A DNA stretch of 64,000 nt from Nocardioides sp. zg-1308 (lineage in GTDB: Bacteria; Actinomycetota; Actinomycetes; Propionibacteriales; Nocardioidaceae), in assembly GCF_013155375.1 (NCBI RefSeq), contig NZ_JABJQY010000002.1:1736001-1800000 (forward strand). The letters are read 5' to 3'. Under the pieces are notes generated by a model. It made no database searches. It saw nothing but the letters and a program-made list of their open reading frames with translations, and had not been told where the DNA came from. Of this stretch, positions 10,542-17,619 are shown in pieces; within the stretch, counting starts at the first letter, position 1; every line of letters starts with the position of its first letter. Both the position numbers and the translations under genes were made by a program.

Positions 10542-11536
10542 CCGACTCGCCCCTCGCCATGCCCGTCGTCGACGCCGAGCTCGAGCTCCGGCTGGTCGGC
10601 CGGCTGGCGCGCATCGAGGAGCTGCTGGCCGAGCACTGCCAGGGGCGCACGCCCTACGTCACGCAGGCGGCGACCCACCTGATGGCGGCGGGCGGACGGC
10701 GGTTCCGGCCGCTCCTCGTGCTGCTGGCGGCGGAGGCCGGGACGCACCCGGACGCACCGGAGGTCGACACCGCCGCGTGCGTCGTGGAGCTGACCCACGT
10801 CGCCTCGCTCTACCACGACGACGTGATGGACGAGGCGGCCCTGCGCCGCGGGGCCGACACCGCCAACGCCCGCTGGGACAACCACGTCGCGATCCTCACC
10901 GGCGACTTCCTGTTCGGCCGCTCGTCCGAGCTCACCGCCGACCTCGGGCCCGACGCCGTACGCATCCAGGCCCAGACCTTCACCCGGCTCGTGGAGGGCC
11001 AGATCCTCGAGACGGTGGAGCCGGGGCCGGGGGAGGACCCGCTCCAGCACTACCTCGAGGTCGTCGCCGGCAAGACGGGGTCGCTGATCGCGACGTCGGC
11101 CCGCTACGGCGCGATGTTCGGCGGCGCCCGCCCCGAGGTGGTCGAGGCGCTGCGCGCCTACGGCGAGATCGTCGGCTCGGCCTTCCAGCTCTCCGACGAC
11201 ATCCTCGACATCGCCGCCGACTCCGACGCCTCCGGCAAGACGCCGGGCACCGACCTGCGCGAGGGCGTGCCGACCCTGCCGGTCCTGATGGCGCAGGCGT
11301 CCACCGACCCCGCGGACGCCCGGCTCCTCGAGCTGCTGGCCGAGCCGCTGGTCGACGACGGCCTGCGCGCCGAGGCGCTCGACCTGCTCCGCCGGCACCC
11401 CGCCATGGACCAGGCCCGTGACCACGTCCTCGGCCAGGCCACCCAGGCCAAGAAGCTGCTCGAGGTGCTCGACCCCGGTCCGGTGCGCACCGCGCTGGAG
11501 TCGTTCGCCGACATCGTGGCGACCCGCACGTCCTGA
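10538..11536 (+). CDS. Trans-polyprenyl diphosphate synthase
   Basis: Condenses isopentenyl diphosphate with allylic diphosphates. Both aspartate-rich motifs are visible, DDVMD in LYHDDVMDEAALRRG and DDILD in QLSDDILDIAADSD, along with the GGRRFRPLL substrate-binding segment. Length is 332 residues. The GTG at 10538 overlaps the nuoN stop by four bases. The position directly after the complex I genes suggests it makes the menaquinone side chain; chain length cannot be read safely here. A weak hairpin follows the stop. Confidence 0.9.
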   Translation: MTDSPLAMPVVDAELELRLVGRLARIEELLAEHCQGRTPYVTQAATHLMAAGGRRFRPLLVLLAAEAGTHPDAPEVDTAACVVELTHVASLYHDDVMDEAALRRGADTANARWDNHVAILTGDFLFGRSSELTADLGPDAVRIQAQTFTRLVEGQILETVEPGPGEDPLQHYLEVVAGKTGSLIATSARYGAMFGGARPEVVEALRAYGEIVGSAFQLSDDILDIAADSDASGKTPGTDLREGVPTLPVLMAQASTDPADARLLELLAEPLVDDGLRAEALDLLRRHPAMDQARDHVLGQATQAKKLLEVLDPGPVRTALESFADIVATRTS

Positions 11537-11540
11537 CGAG

Positions 11541-11562
11541 ACGCCCCGTTGGGGTGGGGCGT
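11541..11562 (+). terminator. Hairpin after the nuo/prenyl synthase operon
   Basis: ACGCCCC (11541-11547) pairs with GGGGCGT (11556-11562) over an 8-base loop, five bases after the prenyl synthase stop. No T-run follows, so termination strength is uncertain. Confidence 0.4.
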
Positions 11563-11630
11563 GCGCATGGAGTGAGCCCGATGCGGTCACTGGGAGGGAC
11601 AGAACCTCCGACCAGTCAAGGCGGCACCAC

Positions 11631-12323
11631 ATGTCTCACGCGAACGAAGAAGCGGGTCGCGACACGGCCGGGCGCCGGTCGCTCGACGGCGCGGACGACA
11701 CCCGGCACACGATCCCCAGACCGGCGGACGAGGAGCTCGTCTACCGCGTCGACGACAAGGACGAGGTCGTCGGTGCCGGACGCCGGAAGTTCGACGTCCT
11801 GGCCACCATCGCCGGCGCGCTCGCCGCGCTGGGGACCTTCCTGCTGCTCACCAGCCTGCTGAGCGCGCTCGGCGGCACCATCGGCTTCGAGACCGGGCTC
11901 GACGACAGCGACATCGCCATCGGCAGCGTGATCGGTGCCCTCGCGGCACTGTTCATCGCGTGCCTGGTCGGTGGCTGGGTGGCCGGGCGCATCGCCCGCC
12001 ACCACGAGGCCAAGCACGGGCTCGTCTCACCGCTGTGGCTGATCCTCATCGCCGCGGTGCTCGCCGGTCTCGGTGCGCTGCTGGGCGACCAGTTCAACGT
12101 GACCGAGAAGATCGGGCTGCCCAACTGGTTCTCCCGCGACGCGTGGACGACCGGCGCGATCATCGCCGGCCTGCTCGCACTGGCGCTCATGCTGCTCGGC
12201 GGCTGGCTGGGCGGGAAGCTCGCCTCGCGGCACCGCGACCACGCCTCCGTGGCCGTCGTCGAGACCAAGCGCGCGGTGCGCGAGCGACCGGGCGGGATCG
12301 TCCGGGGGAGGAGCGACCGATGA
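11631..12323 (+). CDS. Four-helix membrane protein, unknown function
   Basis: A 230-residue protein with a charged N-terminal region of about 50 residues, then four hydrophobic segments near residues 53-80, 92-118, 132-150 and 174-200, the last two rich in Gly and Leu. I do not recognise a specific family. The ATG at 11631 was chosen because translation upstream is not actinobacterial-like and it sits 95 bases after the previous gene. Its TGA overlaps the ATG of the DUF2382 gene, so the two are co-translated. The pair may serve in the cell envelope or stress response, which is inferred only from the partner. Confidence 0.75.
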   Translation: MSHANEEAGRDTAGRRSLDGADDTRHTIPRPADEELVYRVDDKDEVVGAGRRKFDVLATIAGALAALGTFLLLTSLLSALGGTIGFETGLDDSDIAIGSVIGALAALFIACLVGGWVAGRIARHHEAKHGLVSPLWLILIAAVLAGLGALLGDQFNVTEKIGLPNWFSRDAWTTGAIIAGLLALALMLLGGWLGGKLASRHRDHASVAVVETKRAVRERPGGIVRGRSDR

Positions 12324-12892
12324 GCGGGACGGGCGAAGGACTGCCGCGCGACCACGACGGCACCGACGAGGTCCACGACTCCGAGCGGACGCTGCACGGC
12401 AGCACGACGTACGGCGCCGACTCCGACTTCGACGCGACGCGGTCCGACCCGGGCAGCGCCGAGACGGTGCTGCACGAGGAGCGGGCCGTCACCGGGACCG
12501 AGACCGTCGACGCCGGCAGCGTCCGGGTGCGCAAGCACGTCGAGACCCACCCGGTGGAGTACTCCGTGCCGCGCGACGTCGAGCACGTCGACACGAGCGA
12601 GCGGATCTCCGTCGAGGAGGGCGACTCCGGCGAGGTCGAGGTGCTGGAGGACGGCTCGGTGTCGATCCCGGTCTTCGAGGAGGTCCTCGTCGTCACCAAG
12701 CGGCTGGTCGTCCGCGAGCGGGTGATCGTGCGCAAGCACACCGTCGTCGACGAGTACCAGCTGCAGACCGAGCTGCGGCGCGAGCACATCTCCGTCGACG
12801 CCGACGACTCCGTCGACCTCGTCGACAACCGGTCCGGCGTCGGCGTGGACCGCGACGACACGACCACGGACGACACGACCGACCGCACCTGA
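12320..12892 (+). CDS. DUF2382 (YsnF/AvaK-like) domain protein
   Basis: A 190-residue, highly charged soluble protein. Residues about 50-165 carry the DUF2382 pattern: alternating basic strands such as VRVRKHVETHPVEYSVPRDVEHV, and VPVFEEVLVVTKRLVVRER-like text ending in RREHISVD. Family members are linked to stress in several bacteria, but no biochemical role is established. The ATG at 12320 overlaps the stop of the membrane protein gene. A very strong hairpin follows. Confidence 0.85.
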   Translation: MSGTGEGLPRDHDGTDEVHDSERTLHGSTTYGADSDFDATRSDPGSAETVLHEERAVTGTETVDAGSVRVRKHVETHPVEYSVPRDVEHVDTSERISVEEGDSGEVEVLEDGSVSIPVFEEVLVVTKRLVVRERVIVRKHTVVDEYQLQTELRREHISVDADDSVDLVDNRSGVGVDRDDTTTDDTTDRT

Positions 12893-12903
12893 GCCCGCGC
12901 GAG

Positions 12904-12947
12904 ACGTCGTACGGGCGGGGCCGACGGTGGCCCCGCCCGTACGACGT
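12904..12947. terminator. Bidirectional hairpin terminator
   Basis: A perfect 19-base stem (12904-12922 with 12929-12947) and six-base loop lie between the convergent DUF2382 and MerR-like genes. It can fold on either strand. There is no clear T-run, as is frequent in high-GC actinobacteria. Confidence 0.8.
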
Positions 12948-12959
12948 CCGCGGAGCTGC

Positions 12960-13697
12960 TCAGGTGGCCGGCGCGGAGTCGATGATCTCGGCCAGCACGG
13001 ACCCTGCGCGCAGCAGGACCAGCATGCGTCGGGCGATGCCGTCCAGCCGGGCGTCGAGGGCGGCGACCGAGTCGCTCGTGTCAGCGAGGTCGCGGATCGC
13101 CGTGATGGCCCTCTGCACGTCGGGGATGCGGTAGCCGCCGGCACGCAGGGCAGCGGTGACGCGCGCCTCCCGGATCGCGGTCACGGTGTAGCGCCGTGCG
13201 GTCCCGGTGCGTGTGGTGACGCGCTCGGGTGCCACCAGACCGGCCTGCTCCCAGAAGCGGAGCGTCGACGCCCTGACCCCGAGCGCCTGCGACAGCTCAG
13301 TGATCGTCATGGAGTCGTCCTCGACGGGCTCGGCGTCGGTCGTCGCCTCGTCGTCGATGAGCGCGAGCGCACGCCGTGCCGAGAGCGCCTGCTCCCGCTC
13401 GGCCTCGAGCCTGGTGTGCAACCCGCAGACGAGGGCCGAGGCCCGGTGGCGCGGCTGGAGGCGGATCTCCCGCATGACGCGCCGCGCCTCGACCGGCCCC
13501 ACGGCCCGGGCGAGGTCGCGGTAGGCGCGCAGGTCGCGGACGTGGTCCGCCGAGAACCGCCGGTACCTGTTGGGCGACCGGGCCGCCAGGGCGATCACGC
13601 CGAGAGCCTCCAGGTCGCGCACCTGCTGGGCGGAGCATCCCGCAGCAGCCGCGACAGCAGCCGTCGTCATCAGTGGCGCCGTCTGGTCCGCGCGCAT
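12960..13697 (-). CDS. MerR-family regulator with two helix-turn-helix domains
   Basis: A 245-residue protein read from the ATG at 13697; an in-frame ATG at 13670 is an alternative. Residues 11-79 form a MerR-type winged helix (VAAAAGCSAQQVRDLEALG, then NRYRRFSADHVRDLRAY). Residues 130-205 form a second, more typical one (MTITELSQALGVRASTLRF, then TGTARRYTVTAIREARV). A linker of about 50 residues and a short C-terminal helical tail complete it. MerR proteins normally have a single DNA-binding domain and dimerise. It is divergent from the DUF6194 gene with only 42 bases between starts, so it may regulate that gene. Confidence 0.8.
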   Translation of the reverse strand: MRADQTAPLMTTAAVAAAAGCSAQQVRDLEALGVIALAARSPNRYRRFSADHVRDLRAYRDLARAVGPVEARRVMREIRLQPRHRASALVCGLHTRLEAEREQALSARRALALIDDEATTDAEPVEDDSMTITELSQALGVRASTLRFWEQAGLVAPERVTTRTGTARRYTVTAIREARVTAALRAGGYRIPDVQRAITAIRDLADTSDSVAALDARLDGIARRMLVLLRAGSVLAEIIDSAPAT

Positions 13698-13739
13698 CGT
13701 CCGAACCCTCCACAAGCACTTCAACCACACACTCGAACC

Positions 13740-14201
13740 ATGAGTATGGACCAGGTCCTCCGGACGATCCGATCCTCCGACGGGGTGCTCGAGCTCGCCC
13801 CGGACGAGGGCAGCGCCTTCCCCGAGCTGGCGTGGGGCGACCACTTCTTCTACTACGCGCGCGACGGCGAGGTGCCGACGCGCGAGCAGCCGTACGCCAC
13901 CATCGTGACGAAGAACTATCCCGACGACGCCCTGTCCCGCCTCGACGAGCCCGACCGGTGGCGACTGAACATCCATGCCGGCACCAAGAAGCTCGTCGAG
14001 CTGCTGGGGGAGGACCCCCGCTCACCGGTGAGGACGTGGGACCTCGCCGCCACCGACGTGGTCCTTCCCCACCCGGTCCACCGCGCGCAGGGCTGGGTGT
14101 CGATCGTCGTCCCCGGGGCGGCCACCCACGAGCTCGCGGTCCGCCTCCTGCGGGACGCGCACGAGGCGGCTCGGCGCCGGGCTTCGCGGCGACCCCGCTA
14201 G
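13740..14201 (+). CDS. DUF6194 family protein
   Basis: A 153-residue protein matching the DUF6194 pattern known from Streptomyces and relatives: an N-terminal SMDQVLRTIRSSDGVLEL segment, AWGDHFFYYARDGEVP, ATIVTKNYPDD, WRLNIHAGTKKL, and a C-terminal DVVLPHPVHRAQGWVSIVVP. Function is unknown; some members sit beside transporters. The start is ATG 13740, with a second ATG two codons later. The stop overlaps the stop of the convergent MFS gene by three bases. Confidence 0.85.
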   Translation: MSMDQVLRTIRSSDGVLELAPDEGSAFPELAWGDHFFYYARDGEVPTREQPYATIVTKNYPDDALSRLDEPDRWRLNIHAGTKKLVELLGEDPRSPVRTWDLAATDVVLPHPVHRAQGWVSIVVPGAATHELAVRLLRDAHEAARRRASRRPR

Positions 14202-15436
14202 ACCTGCTCGCTCAGCTGCGGCGGCGGCGCGCCGGTGAGCCTGACGCCGGTGATCGTGCGCCGGGTGAGGGCGAACGCCCCGACGAGCACGGCGAGGGCG
14301 AAGCAGCCGAGCTGCACGCTGCCCGCGCCGAAGGCGACGGCGAGCGGGCCGACGGCGACCTGGCCGATCGGGGTGGCCACGAACGAGCAGAACCCGTCGA
14401 TCGCCATGATGCGCGACAGCATCGCCTCGGGCACCTTCTCCTGCACCAGGAGGTTCCAGGAGAGGTCGAGCAGGCTCAATGCCGCCCCGGCGACGACGAA
14501 GGCCGCCGAGAGGAGCCACACCTCGACGTGCGTGCCCAGCACCAGCATCGGCACGCACCACACGACGAACGCGACCATGATGACCTTCATCGGTGCGGTG
14601 ACGACGACCTTGGCGAGGAAGAACGCCGCGACGAACACCCCGACCGCCTGGGCGGACCGGGCGAGGCCCCAGCCCTCGCTGCCGATCGTGTCGTCGGCGA
14701 TGACGGGGCCCAGCACGTTGATCGCGCCGCTGACGAGGGCGTTGAACACGAGGGCTGCGGACGCGGCCGGGATGACCCAGCCCAGCTGACGCGCGTACGC
14801 CCAGCCCGCGGTGAAGTCGCCGATGACGCTGGGCCTCGCGCTGCTGCGGTCCCCGGGAGGGAGCCGCACGAGGAGCAGGAGGACGGCCGCGACGAGGTAG
14901 GTCACGGCATCGACCGCCAGCGCCCACCCCGGCCCGACGGTCGCGACCAGCACCCCCGAGAGCGCGGGACCGATGATCCCGAGCGCGCTGGTGGCCTGCC
15001 CGATGAGCAGGAACGCGGCCTGCCGCCCCTCGGCGGGCAGCAGGATCGGGACCATGCCGAGGAACGCGGGATAGCTCACCGCGAAGACGGTGCCGGCCAC
15101 GGCCTGCAGGACGACGAGGTGCCAGATCTCCGCCTGCCCGCTGATGACGAGTCCGGCCGTCAGCGCCTGCGTGATGCCCTGCACGAGGTTGCACCCGCGC
15201 AGCACGATCGCCCGCGGCAGGCGGTCGGCGATCGCTCCGCCGAGGAGCATGAAGACGACCGTCGGCACGCTCGACGCCGCGACCACCCAGCCGAGGGCCG
15301 ACGCGGAGTCGTCGATGTCGAGGACCGCGAACGCGAGGGCCACCCCGGCCATCGACGAGCCGGCGCGGTTGACCACCTGCCCGATGAAGAAGTAGCGGAA
15401 GGCGGGTGTGGCGAGCGGCGACAGTCGGCTGCTCAC
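14198..15436 (-). CDS. MFS transporter (MFS_3/EntS-like exporter)
   Basis: About 412 residues with 12 hydrophobic segments. The N-terminus (SRLSPLATPAFRYFFIGQ) and the PRAIVLRGCNLVQG loop resemble the MFS_3 group, which includes enterobactin exporter EntS and macrolide-efflux-type proteins. I place the start at the GTG at 15436; a GTG at 15469 would add 11 residues. The substrate cannot be told from sequence. It lies between DUF6194 (convergent) and an SDR gene on the same strand 48 bases upstream, so the latter two may be co-transcribed. Confidence 0.85.
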   Translation of the reverse strand: MSSRLSPLATPAFRYFFIGQVVNRAGSSMAGVALAFAVLDIDDSASALGWVVAASSVPTVVFMLLGGAIADRLPRAIVLRGCNLVQGITQALTAGLVISGQAEIWHLVVLQAVAGTVFAVSYPAFLGMVPILLPAEGRQAAFLLIGQATSALGIIGPALSGVLVATVGPGWALAVDAVTYLVAAVLLLLVRLPPGDRSSARPSVIGDFTAGWAYARQLGWVIPAASAALVFNALVSGAINVLGPVIADDTIGSEGWGLARSAQAVGVFVAAFFLAKVVVTAPMKVIMVAFVVWCVPMLVLGTHVEVWLLSAAFVVAGAALSLLDLSWNLLVQEKVPEAMLSRIMAIDGFCSFVATPIGQVAVGPLAVAFGAGSVQLGCFALAVLVGAFALTRRTITGVRLTGAPPPQLSEQV

Positions 15437-15484
15437 CGAGGAAGTGAAGCGGCATCGGCCTCGCCGCACAAGTGACGCGGCCGG

Positions 15485-16411
15485 TCATGCCTCCCGCGCG
15501 AGCGCGGCGACGCTCTCGCCCACGTGGTCGCGGAAGCGCGGCCGGCTCGGCGTCCAGCCGAGGTCGGCGCGGACCCGGTCGCCACGGATGCGGAACGACG
15601 TCGTCAGGCTGTCGACCAGGGGACCTCCCCGCAGGAGCCTCAGGAGGGCCGGGGGCACGGAGCCCACCCGCGGGCGTCCCATGGCGTCGGTGACGAGGTC
15701 GGTGAGCTCGCGCAACCGGAGCGGCTCGTCGTCGACCACGGCGTACGCCGACCCCGGCTGCGCGCGGGCCAGCGCGGCGACGTACGCGGACGCCAGGTCG
15801 TCGACGTGCACGCAGCTCCACCAGTTGCGCCCGGCGCCGAGGCACCGCAACCGGCCCTGCTCGGCCTGCTCGACGAACGCCGAGGCGAACAGGCCGCCCG
15901 GACCGTAGACGAAGCCGGGCGACAGGCGGACGACGTCGAGGCCGCGGTCGCGGTGGAGGGCGTCCAGCTCCCGAGCCATCCGTGCATGGCCCACGCCGAG
16001 CGGGGAGGGCGTGAGGGGAGTGGCCTCGTCGATCCACGCGTCGCCGTGGTCGCCCCAGTCGAAGCAGCCGCCGGTGTAGACGAGCCGGCGACCGTGCCCG
16101 ACGCACGCGTCGGCGAGCGCCTGCGTCATGACCCGGTCGGCATCGAAGAGCCGCTCGGCTCGCCGTGCAGTGAGCCGGCCCGGAAGTGACAGCATGGCGG
16201 TGTGCACGACGGCATCCACCCCCTCGACCAGGTGCGCGTACGTCCCCGGGACGAGCATGTCGCCTCCCCGCAGGACCGGCGCCTCGCCCAGCTGCCTGCG
16301 CGCCCGGCCGGCGTCGCGGACGAGGGCCTCGACCCCGTGCCCGTCGGCCAGCAGCCGCCGCACCACGGCGGAGCCCACGAAACCGGTCGCCCCGGTCACC
16401 AGCACGCGCAT
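15485..16411 (-). CDS. Atypical extended SDR / NAD(P)-dependent epimerase-like protein
   Basis: A 308-residue Rossmann-fold protein opening with GATGFVGSAVVRRLL, the nucleotide-binding glycine motif (residues 7-13). Later elements fit the extended SDR fold, including RLSPGFVYGPGG and NWWSCVHVDDLASAYV. The usual YxxxK catalytic pair is missing: the region reads PLGVGHARMARE, with Leu and His at the expected Tyr and Lys. It is therefore probably an atypical SDR with binding or a different chemistry. It is divergent from marR across a short region with a palindrome that overlaps a TATCGT hexamer on its strand. The start has GGAG eight bases upstream. Confidence 0.85.
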   Translation of the reverse strand: MRVLVTGATGFVGSAVVRRLLADGHGVEALVRDAGRARRQLGEAPVLRGGDMLVPGTYAHLVEGVDAVVHTAMLSLPGRLTARRAERLFDADRVMTQALADACVGHGRRLVYTGGCFDWGDHGDAWIDEATPLTPSPLGVGHARMARELDALHRDRGLDVVRLSPGFVYGPGGLFASAFVEQAEQGRLRCLGAGRNWWSCVHVDDLASAYVAALARAQPGSAYAVVDDEPLRLRELTDLVTDAMGRPRVGSVPPALLRLLRGGPLVDSLTTSFRIRGDRVRADLGWTPSRPRFRDHVGESVAALAREA

Positions 16412-16437
16412 GGCGTCACTCCGTCCGTCGGTGGTCG

Positions 16438-16458
16438 ATCGTCAGTCCTGCTGACGAT
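16438..16458. promoter_or_regulatory. Palindromic operator candidate for the MarR regulator
   Basis: ATCGTCAG (16438-16445) and CTGACGAT (16451-16458) form a perfect 8-base inverted repeat with a 5-base spacer, a size typical of MarR dimers. It sits between the divergent SDR and marR genes and covers TATCGT, a possible -10 for the SDR gene. Confidence 0.6.
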
Positions 16459-16479
16459 AGCCCACAACGCCTACGCCGC

Positions 16480-16923
16480 ATGAGGGCCGAGGTCCGGGCC
16501 GGGCTCCCCGCCGAGCTCACCGCGCGCACGGCGGTCCTGCTGCGACAGGTGCTGGCGCGTGTGGAGGCCGCGGGCGAGGAGGCGCTCGCCTCCCTCGACC
16601 TGAGCGGGCGCGAGTACGGCGTGCTGGCGCTGCTGGTCCACGACGACGCTGCCCGCAACCAGCGCCACCTCGGCGCGGCGCTGGGGATCGACCGCACCAC
16701 GACGATGAAGCTGATGGCCGGCCTGGAGTCGCGGGGCCTGGTGGAGCGTGGACCGGACCCGGCCGATCGACGCTCCTACCGCCTCGTCGCCACGGACGCG
16801 GGGCGCGCGCTCTGTGCTCGCGCCGACCTGGTCCTGTCCGCGTGTGACGACGCCATCACGGACGGTCGGCTCGACGAGCACGAGGTCGTGGTGCTGCGGG
16901 ACCTCCTGCGGCGGCTGGTGTGA
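16480..16923 (+). CDS. MarR-family transcriptional regulator
   Basis: A 147-residue winged-helix repressor-type protein. The recognition region RHLGAALGIDRTTTMKLMAGLESRGLVERGPDPADRRSY matches the MarR helix-turn-helix and beta-wing (the D-x-R-S-Y wing). It is divergent from an SDR gene with 68 bases between starts and a perfect inverted repeat in that gap, so autoregulation plus control of the SDR (and perhaps the following MFS exporter) is likely by analogy with other marR pairs. The ligand is unknown. Confidence 0.88.
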   Translation: MRAEVRAGLPAELTARTAVLLRQVLARVEAAGEEALASLDLSGREYGVLALLVHDDAARNQRHLGAALGIDRTTTMKLMAGLESRGLVERGPDPADRRSYRLVATDAGRALCARADLVLSACDDAITDGRLDEHEVVVLRDLLRRLV

Positions 16924-16950
16924 CCAGCCTGCACTTTTGAGCGAGAGACT

Positions 16951-17403
16951 GTGCCGGTGACGATGGACCGCGAGCGCTGGCTGGACCTCGTCTCGGAGAT
17001 GTTCACCCTGGTGATGGAGCAGGCGGCTCTCGGCGAGGTGACCCGTGCGGTGACCGACCTCCTCGGTGACGGACGGGAGGTCGTGCACGGCCCCTGGCAG
17101 CCGGACGAGTGCCGGGCGGTGCTCGAGCCGTGGCACCAGGCCGGGTGGCTCGACCTGGTCGCGGATGCAGACCCTCCCTCCGGTCTCGCCGAGGCGCCGT
17201 GGCGCGACCGGGCCGCGCAGGACGGCGCATACCTCGTCCTGGGCGCAGCTGATGCGCGAGCGCTCCTCGCCGCCCCGGCGCGCTGGGTCGCCGGCACCGC
17301 GGACGGCGAGGTGATGCTGTGCGTGAGCGACAGCGGCTCCGCCCGCGAGTACGCGGAGTGGCTCCGGCTCGCCGGTGATGCGGAGCGGGTCGGCGAGACC
17401 TGA
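16951..17403 (+). CDS. Hypothetical protein, about 150 residues
   Basis: I do not recognise this protein. It is soluble and acidic, starts with DRERWLDLVSEMFTLVMEQ (helical) and contains REVVHGPWQPDECRAVLEPWH, a Trp- and acid-rich middle. GTG 16951 has GCGAGAGA upstream; ATG 16963 is a possible alternative. It follows marR by 27 bases on the same strand. Codon use (third-position G/C) is that of a real gene. Confidence 0.65.
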   Translation: MPVTMDRERWLDLVSEMFTLVMEQAALGEVTRAVTDLLGDGREVVHGPWQPDECRAVLEPWHQAGWLDLVADADPPSGLAEAPWRDRAAQDGAYLVLGAADARALLAAPARWVAGTADGEVMLCVSDSGSAREYAEWLRLAGDAERVGET

Positions 17404-17582
17404 GCCGACGGTTACCGCGCGCGACGTGCCTGCGGTCTCGTCAGGGCGACGCCCGGCGTGGCCGGTGCTCCGTCGGTGGAAGGAGTCGTGGGCCCGTGCC
17501 GCACGTGAGGGTGCTGCCCATTCGCACCGAGCGGAGCGGGGCGCGGACTTCGGTAGCGGGACGCACCGTTGCGTGCCTGTGC
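17404..17582. other. Gene-free stretch
   Basis: No supported gene or obvious signal; short overlapping frames here have atypical composition. It ends at the hairpin that follows the HNH gene on the other strand. Confidence 0.5.
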
Positions 17583-17607
17583 CCCCGCCGACCTCAGGTC
17601 GGCGGGG
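17583..17607 (-). terminator. Hairpin downstream of HNH/DUF222 gene
   Basis: CCCCGCCGACC (17583-17593) pairs perfectly with GGTCGGCGGGG (17597-17607) around a 3-base loop, 13 bases past the stop of the minus-strand HNH gene. No T-run. Confidence 0.65.
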
Positions 17608-17619
17608 TGTGGGGCGGGG

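Noticed and set aside
13673..15475. 600-residue plus-strand frame across DUF6194 and the MFS gene
   Set aside because: Only a shadow of the two genes; its translation opposite the MFS gene is a His/Glu/Arg/Asp-rich antisense pattern.
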